NCBI GenBank assembly: GCA_029747585.1
Contig: JAPEVF010000154.1
Location: forward strand, 24,106 to 88,105
Length of the DNA stretch: 64,000 nt
Direction of reading: 5' to 3'
Source: Pleurotus djamor
Taxonomy: Eukaryota > Basidiomycota > Agaricomycetes > Agaricales > Pleurotaceae
Of this stretch, positions 58,243-64,000 are shown in pieces. The first letter of the stretch is position 1. Each line of letters starts with the position of its first letter. Made by a program: the position numbers and the translations under genes. Below the pieces are notes generated by a model. It did no database searches and had not been told where the DNA came from. It saw only the letters and a list, made by a program, of their open reading frames with translations.

Positions 58243-59644
58243 ATGGATGTAGTAGAGAGGACAAATGCTGAAAGACAGAAGAACTGGCAAGTGCTGTCCC
58301 GAGCGTACTATTATCATTGGCTAATGCAGACACCATTTACCTAGGGCAAAAGTTGGCAAAGTCGGCGAAGGTGCTTATGCCGTTGTATACCGAGGTTAGC
58401 ATGCGCATAACTCTGTCCATATGTCTTCTTACTGAAGATGTATCCGTGCAGGACGTGAGGTTACGTCTGGAAGACAATGTGCTATTAAGAAAATCAAGGT
58501 CGGTCAGTTCAAGGACGGCTTGGACATGTCAGCCATACGAGAAGTCAAGTTTCTCAGAGAGCTGAAACACCAGAACGTCATCGAGGTATGTACTATCTCC
58601 CTGTAGGTTTGGTATATTGACTCATTGACTCATTTGCTTTAGCTTCTCGATGTGTTCTCGTCGAAGACGAACCTCAATCTTGTCTTGGAATTCCTGGATT
58701 CCGATCTCGAAATGGTCATAAAGGACCGCACCCTTGTCTTCCTCCCCGCCGACATAAAGAGTTGGATGGCGATGACCTTCAGGGGCTTGGAGTTTTGTCA
58801 CAGAAATTGGATACTACACCGAGTGAGTATTGACCCAGGTCGTTGTTTCCTCAACCTGACTTAGCACCCCATTTCCAGGACTTGAAGCCTAACAATCTTC
58901 TCATTGCTTCAGATGGAATGCTCAAAATTGCCGACTTTGGGCTTGCCAGAGACTTTGCCGATCCAGGCTACAAGATGACTTGCCAGGTCATCACCAGGTC
59001 AGCTCGCACAACTTATTTCTTTGAGCACCAAACTAATATGTCCATGGCTCTCTAGATGGTACCGACCGCCAGAACTACTTTTTGGCTGCAGATATTACAG
59101 CTCAGCCGTTGACATCTGGTCTGTCGGATGCATATTTGCCGAACTAATGCTTCGAACACCATACCTTCCTGGCGAAAGCGACATGGACCAACTAAAAACA
59201 ATCTTCCGAGCCCTGGGCACACCGACAGAAGATGACTGGCCAGGCCACACCAAACTCCCCGACTATGTCCCCGTCGGACAATTCCCCAAAATGCCCCTCC
59301 GCGACCTCTTCACCGCTGCATCAGCAGACGCCCTCAACCTCCTACAAAAATGCTTCATCTACGAACCAAGACGGCGTATCTCAGCTCGCGATGCCCTTCA
59401 TCATCCCTACTTCTTCGCCCTACCAAACCCATCGCATCCTTCCAAGCTTCCCAAGTGTGCGTCTACAACACAGTCTGCTTCGAAACCCCTTGACGAAGTT
59501 GACGACAACGTCGAACCATCGGGTGCCAAGGCTAAACCGAACAGACTTAAACGCAAGTTGACTGGAACAGACCAAGGAGGTCGTTCGATTGCCCGTAAAC
59601 TCGACTTTACAAAACAGATACCAGAATCCCCTCGGGCTCTTTAG
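58243..59644 (+). CDS. KIN28: TFIIH cyclin-dependent kinase Kin28/CDK7
   Basis: Six exons: 58243..58286, 58345..58394, 58452..58585, 58643..58822, 58879..58997, 59056..59644; 371 aa. Kin28 phosphorylates the RNA polymerase II tail at promoters (and CDKs as CAK in many organisms). Kinase motifs: [13 protein letters not shown]-loop, AIKKIK lysine, the PSTAIRE-equivalent [19 protein letters not shown] catalytic loop, DFGLARDF, and the T-loop [14 protein letters not shown] with the activating threonine of CDK7-type kinases. The C-terminal tail is basic. Intron 1 starts with GCAAGT (a GC-AG intron), joining NW to AKVGKVGEG; no GT donor gives an open frame there. Confidence 0.96.
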
Positions 59645-59933
59645 GTCATTTCCACTCATCGACATCACTCGGTTTCGTACTATTGGCATCTGTATTATTA
59701 TAGCAATGTATGTAATTTTTAGAAAGGTTCAATCATATGAGGCTGAAACTAAATGGTCTCGCTTCATGGGATGAGAACAAGCAGAACAGTGGTGACCCAA
59801 TATCATGATGACAAGGATGAACACAATCACTTTCGCGTAGGGAGATCAATACCCAACAGTTGTGTGTACATACGATAAACTAAATGATGGAAAGGACTGA
59901 ACGGTACAACGCACGATGAACTATCGTAAAATG

Positions 59934-62782
59934 CTACGGACGGGACGCGTCGCAAACTGTACATTTCTCCGCACTAGCAGGATTACTGAGCATGCAAGTC
60001 GAACAAGTCCAATTCGATCCACCAGCGCTCGGCGTCTTCATCCCCGCCGCCGACCAGTCAAATGCCTTCGGCGTGCTAACAACAGGAGCAACACGCGGAG
60101 TCTCGCAGACTGTGCATTTCTCCGTTGCACTAGCCGGATTACTTAACATACAAGTCGAACAGGTCCAACTCGAACCACCAGCACTCGAACCGGGTGCCTT
60201 CACTCCAGCTGCAGCCCAATCAAAACCTTTCGTCGCTGGGGCTGAGGCTGGTGCACTGCGAGGCGCATCACAGACGGTGCATTTCTCCGTAGCAGAGTTT
60301 GGATTCGACAAAGAACAAGATGAACACGTCCAGGTATCGCCCTTCGCAGTTGGAGGCTTCATACCTGCGGCAGACCAGTTGAACCCGCCAGTAGACGTCC
60401 AAGGGACAGCAGACGTAGAAGATTTCGAGGGGGCATCAGGTGTCTTGCCAAAGGTAAATGAGAAAGTCGGGAGCTCAGACTTCGGCACGGCCAGAGCGAG
60501 TCTTTTGCCAGCCGAGTCACCGTTCACGGAAGATTTGCTTCCAAACGTGAAGGAAAACGTGGGCAAATCCGCCGTTGGAACGTTGAGCGCAGCACCTTTA
60601 GCTCCACCCGATGTTGGTGGCTTGGACTGGTTAGTAACTGCAGCACTCGATCGACCCGCGAGGCTAGACGGGAGTCCAAGCCCGAGAGAGCTGGACGCCG
60701 CATTGGATTTCGAGGAGTCCGCCGAAAACGACGGAGGCTGCTTCGGTGCAAACAGAGGAATTTGTGCGGGCGCAAGCTTCGGAGTAGGGGGAACATCATT
60801 CTTCGAAGCAGGTGTACCCTCCGGGCTATTACTAGGCTGATAGCTGAACCGTAGTTTCGATGGCTCTTTCGGGATACTCGAAGCTTTCGGGGCTCCAAAA
60901 ACAACCTTGTTGCCAGCAGCTGGTGCATCCTTCTTGGCGTCCTGGGGTATCGGCAACTTGAGAGGGTCTTGCATGGGTACTATGGGTATCGATGGCATGG
61001 CCACCTGGACCAAAGGTTCGTTGGAGACGCTATCTTTGGTCCGTTTGTTACTTCGTTCATCAATCTCGGCATCATCTTCTGACGAGGAGTTCGTGTTACT
61101 AGACGTTGGTCTTGACCGTTTGCTTCCCTGTTGAACGTGTATTTTGAGTCATGGGTAAGCTAGAGCGAAAAAAGTGAACGCACCTTAGGCAGGGTAGCTT
61201 CAATGATAGCTTGAGGGGAATAGTCCGAGAGAGGCTTCTGTTTGCTAGAAGAACCATCCTCTCCTTTGCTAGCAGCTTCTCGGGCTGCCTTTCCATTCAC
61301 GACAGTAGGTTTCCCAGTGGCCCGTGGACGACTCGACTTAGGCCTAGAAGGTAGCTTGACCGGGCTTGCAGTCTGATATGGATTACTGACATCAGGCCTT
61401 TTAGGCGGAGTCACTTCTTTAATGAGTTCAGACATAAAGTTAGCTGCCATTGTTTGACGCTGGGGTTGGCTTTGCGACGGGCCTGCTTGGGGCGGTGAAC
61501 CGTCACCTTGTTGACTCCAAGTCTGGCGCAACGGAGATGGTATGACGGGTGTAGTCGGTTTCTGTGGTATTCGGAGGCGAGTTGGTGTAGTCGTTGCGGC
61601 GCTGGTCTTGTCTTGCGTTTGGGATGCAGAACCATTCGTAGCACCATTAGTAGTGGGCGATGGACTGAGGGGGCCTTGGAATGCAGGGAAAGGGTAAGCT
61701 TGAGCAGCGCGAGTCGGAGATGGGCCTGGCGCACTGGCTCTGGGAGGCGGAGAAGGTGTCTTCATATGAACAGGGTGACCAGGTGTAGCGGAGCCACTAG
61801 GTGTAGTGGAAGACGAAGCTGCATCTTCGCCGACCCTTCTACGCTTTGTGTCCATCCGCGGTACTGGAGGAGTCTCAGAAGGAGGATTGCTGAGCTTCAG
61901 ACGGTCAGGAGTGGTCCGGGGAGGCCCGAAAGCAGGTGAATGGTAGCGATTGCGAGATCGTTTCGCACTTCCTCCGCCCTCCCATCGATAAACACCGTTG
62001 GGATTTCGTGTCAGGGTGCGTCGGGGAGTTGTGGCGTTAAGTGAGGGCAAAGAAGTGCTGGGTGGCGCGGGGGACTGGGATTTGAGGGGTGTAGTAAAAC
62101 GGAACGGTTCCGCTTTGGCTGCTATAGGCTCTTGAGATCACAATGTCAGTAGAAAATGTTAAATACTCACTTGAAGAGTTCTGTTGCAAGAGTGAAATCA
62201 AACCATCTACCTCGACATCACTCATGCCTTTGCCGCGTCGCTCGGAAAGGTATGCCAATGCGAGGTTTTGGTCGGGAGAAGCTGCTGCTTGGACTTGAGC
62301 AGATCTGCTGGCTGGAGAAGTCGTGGGGGGTTGACTGAAGGTAAATGTGGGTGGTGGTGGGGGTGGTGGAGAGACAATTGCATGTCCATTAGCTCGCCCG
62401 TTGTGGCGTAAAGAGCTTTGAATCTATCGAGCAAAGTGTTAACAGATTCAAAGAAAAGCAAAAAACGCGCGGGTACCNTCTTGTCCCCGNAGCAGAGAGA
62501 TTTTGTGGAGCATCGACTCCTTCGTCGGACGCGTACGAGATGTCCTCCTCCGTCTCTGAAGTTGATTCCGAGTCATGCTGTGACTCGGTGGAAGTCCCCT
62601 TGAGAGGATTGAGAAAACTAAGAAACCCGAGCAGACTCCATGACTAAAACACCATCAGCTCTATATTAGATCAAGCAGGCGAGGGAATAACACACAGATT
62701 TCTTGGGAGCCGGCCTAGAATAAGGTGAGGATAAGGTAGTGCGGTTTGAGCGGCGCTTCTGTGACGACCGAACTGCGCTCAT
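59934..62782 (-). CDS. Nucleoporin of the Nup1/Nup153 type with RanBP2 zinc fingers
   Basis: Five exons: 62782..62696, 62643..62477, 62423..62171, 62130..61184, 61127..59934; 881 aa if Ns at 62478 and 62490 are dropped. The N-terminus has a basic region and an amphipathic helix (SWSLLGFLSFLNPLKG), the membrane-binding device of Nup1/Nup60/Nup153. Later parts carry an FRFTTP motif, basic regions, PTFSFTFG FG motifs (twice) and three C-terminal RanBP2-type zinc fingers of the W-x-C-x2-C-x10-C-x2-C kind (WTCSSCSLSN, WTCSTCMLSN twice). Such fingers bind Ran in metazoan Nup153 but are absent from yeast Nup1. With both Ns removed exon 2 ends in phase 0 and joins exon 3; with them it does not. Confidence 0.87.
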
Positions 62783-62972
62783 CGTTGGTGTCGTTGTCGG
62801 AGGGATGTTGGAGGTCGTTGACCGTAACGTCAAAGAGGCGAAAGAGCGTGTGGCCTGGCTCTGCGTGTTTAGGGCAGGTGTCGCAAAATAGACGCCCGTG
62901 CTTGTCCGACAACATCCTTATATTTGAAGCTCCAAGTTCTCATTGTCCACCAGCCACACTCAACTCGCAATT
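62783..62972. promoter_or_regulatory. Divergent promoter of the nucleoporin and NUXM genes
   Basis: 190 bases between the two start codons. No clear TATA element. Confidence 0.45.
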
Positions 62973-63683
62973 ATGCCACAGAAGGTCGTGGAGACGCCTT
63001 ATCCTCTTATTGATGCAGACCCGCATGCCTCAAGAGTCCTCCGCTACATGCGGCCGTCAGACTATGCAGCTTGGGCCGCTGCAACTGCCGCTTTCCCCTC
63101 CGCATTGTATTTCTGGGGTTGGCTCTTTATTCTGTGTCCGTCTTCATTGTCCTAACAATGCTTTGTGCCAGACATGGCTGATCCCTCACGCGTCAAGATG
63201 ACAAGTGCTTACCGGTTGGGCGGGTTTATGGGTTTCGTCGGAGGTTTCCTGTTCGCATACCAGAGGTCCAGTTGTGCGTCGCTTTCCTTCATCGTATGGT
63301 TTCAAACCCACGCAAAAACTAGTGCGCTTCTGGGGCTGGTCAGAGAACAAGAGGGAGGAGGATATGGACCTGGCTGAGCTCAGGCAGCTCGCTAAAGAGG
63401 GCAAGCCTCTATATGGCGAGTCCCACCAGCCGGAATGGGTCCAAGGCTCTGCATTCCGGAACTCTGTCTTCTCCCAGCTGAAATTTGGTGCGTAAATGCA
63501 TGCCCATCATAATAGCTCTAATATCGATTAATTGCTGTCTCTAGCTGCATTCCCTATGTACGTCCCATGTTGCCGCACTTCAACTCGTTGTAACCCTTTT
63601 CTAGGTTCAACTTGGTCCACCATCCACACCACGGGACGGACGCTGCGAAGTACAAGCCAGAATCTGAGGAGTCCAAGGAGTAA
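62973..63683 (+). CDS. Mitochondrial complex I accessory subunit NUXM-like
   Basis: Five exons: 62973..63117, 63172..63273, 63323..63487, 63545..63557, 63605..63683; 167 aa. It matches the fungal 20-21 kDa NADH:ubiquinone oxidoreductase accessory subunit: PLIDADPHASRVLRYMRPSDY near the N-terminus, two membrane helices (about residues 33-48 and 62-80, GGFMGFVGGFLFAYQRS), FWGWSENKREEDMDL, KEGKPLYGES, and a C-terminal FNLVHHPHHGTDAAKY. Exon 4 is a 13-base microexon (phase 1 to 2) that most gene finders would miss; without it the conserved AAFPMFNLVHH junction is lost. Confidence 0.93.
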
Positions 63684-63845
63684 CTTAGACAACCATTCAC
63701 AGCTGGGGATGTACACTCGTCGAATACTACACATCGGCATTTTTATTCCCCCACCGACTATATTTATGAGATAAACAGTTTGCGTCAACTAAAGAGGTAT
63801 CTGGAAGACAATATGGAGGTGCTTGACGTCTCGAAGCTGAATAAA

Positions 63846-64000
63846 TTAGTTGAGAGACGCGCGATCTTGGGCTGCGAGTTTATCATGTCCCTCGATGTCT
63901 CTGCAGTGGGTATGAGCTCTGTGCTTGAACAGCTGCCCTATTTCACTTACGTTGCTTCCCAAGGGTAATCAAGCCTGAAGAAGTCACTCATGAGTTGGAT
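63846..64000 (-). CDS. 3' end of a further gene (partial, tentative)
   Basis: On the minus strand, sequence from the window edge reads LMSDFFRLDYPWEA up to a GTAAGTGAA donor at 63950; after a 50-base intron ending in CTGCAG, exon 63900..63846 continues in phase 2 as DIEGHDKLAAQDRASLN and stops. The good donor and acceptor and the continuous phase suggest a real 3' end, but only about 34 codons are visible and no family is recognisable. It is convergent with NUXM (162 bases). Confidence 0.35.

Noticed and set aside
1..64000. A CRISPR array, biosynthetic cluster, mating-type locus or defence-like system
   Set aside because: No such repeats, enzymes, homeodomain or pheromone genes are present; neighbours are unrelated core genes.

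Overview
This window is gene-dense nuclear DNA from a filamentous basidiomycete, most likely an agaricomycete. The evidence is the architecture: nearly every gene is cut by many short introns (about 45 to 70 bases, GT-AG, with CTAAC/CTGAC-like branch points), genes lie tens to a few hundred bases apart on both strands, and several products have forms typical of basidiomycetes (a Ubc2/Ste50-type adaptor with SAM, RA and two SH3 domains, a DUF5648 secreted protein, a fossil RecQ-type helicase). Gene models below were built by joining open frames across splice sites; exon phases were checked by hand. Homology calls rest on recognised family motifs, not on a database search.

Layout. 1-13.9 kb: a membrane protein (cut by the left edge), condensin subunit BRN1, a 109-aa orphan, a conserved-looking protein of unknown role, LEO1 of the Paf1 complex, an ataxin-10 homologue and VMA12. 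14.4-19.4 kb: a Nudix/CoA-diphosphatase-like enzyme, a decayed stretch with a RecQ-helicase fossil, and a BRAP2/ETP1-like RING protein. 19.5-34.7 kb: IPI3, a J-domain protein, a large DPW/DFxDF-motif protein, the UBC2 adaptor, an MFSD5-type transporter, a small CFEM-like secreted protein and a mitoferrin. 34.9-49.3 kb: a GT2-like Golgi-type glycosyltransferase, PAT1, RAP1 and glycogen debranching enzyme. 50.5-64 kb: a DUF5648 secreted protein, a makorin, SAGA subunit HFI1, a Gfo/Idh/MocA oxidoreductase, OHCU decarboxylase, a second J-protein, TFIIH kinase KIN28, a zinc-finger nucleoporin, complex I subunit NUXM and the 3' end of a possible further gene.

The genes are mostly conserved housekeeping functions (chromosome condensation, transcription elongation and initiation, ribosome assembly, mRNA decapping, nuclear pore, telomere, glycogen and iron handling). 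They do not form a visible cluster or a new system. Many pairs are divergent and share promoters of 140 to 340 bases. No tRNA, rRNA, CRISPR array or intact transposon was seen. The most informative oddities concern sequence quality and alleles. Single-base homopolymer errors and frame-breaking Ns interrupt at least six conserved genes. A second class of Ns, clustered in PAT1 and around the DUF5648 gene, falls almost only at silent codon positions, as masked allelic polymorphism in a dikaryon would.
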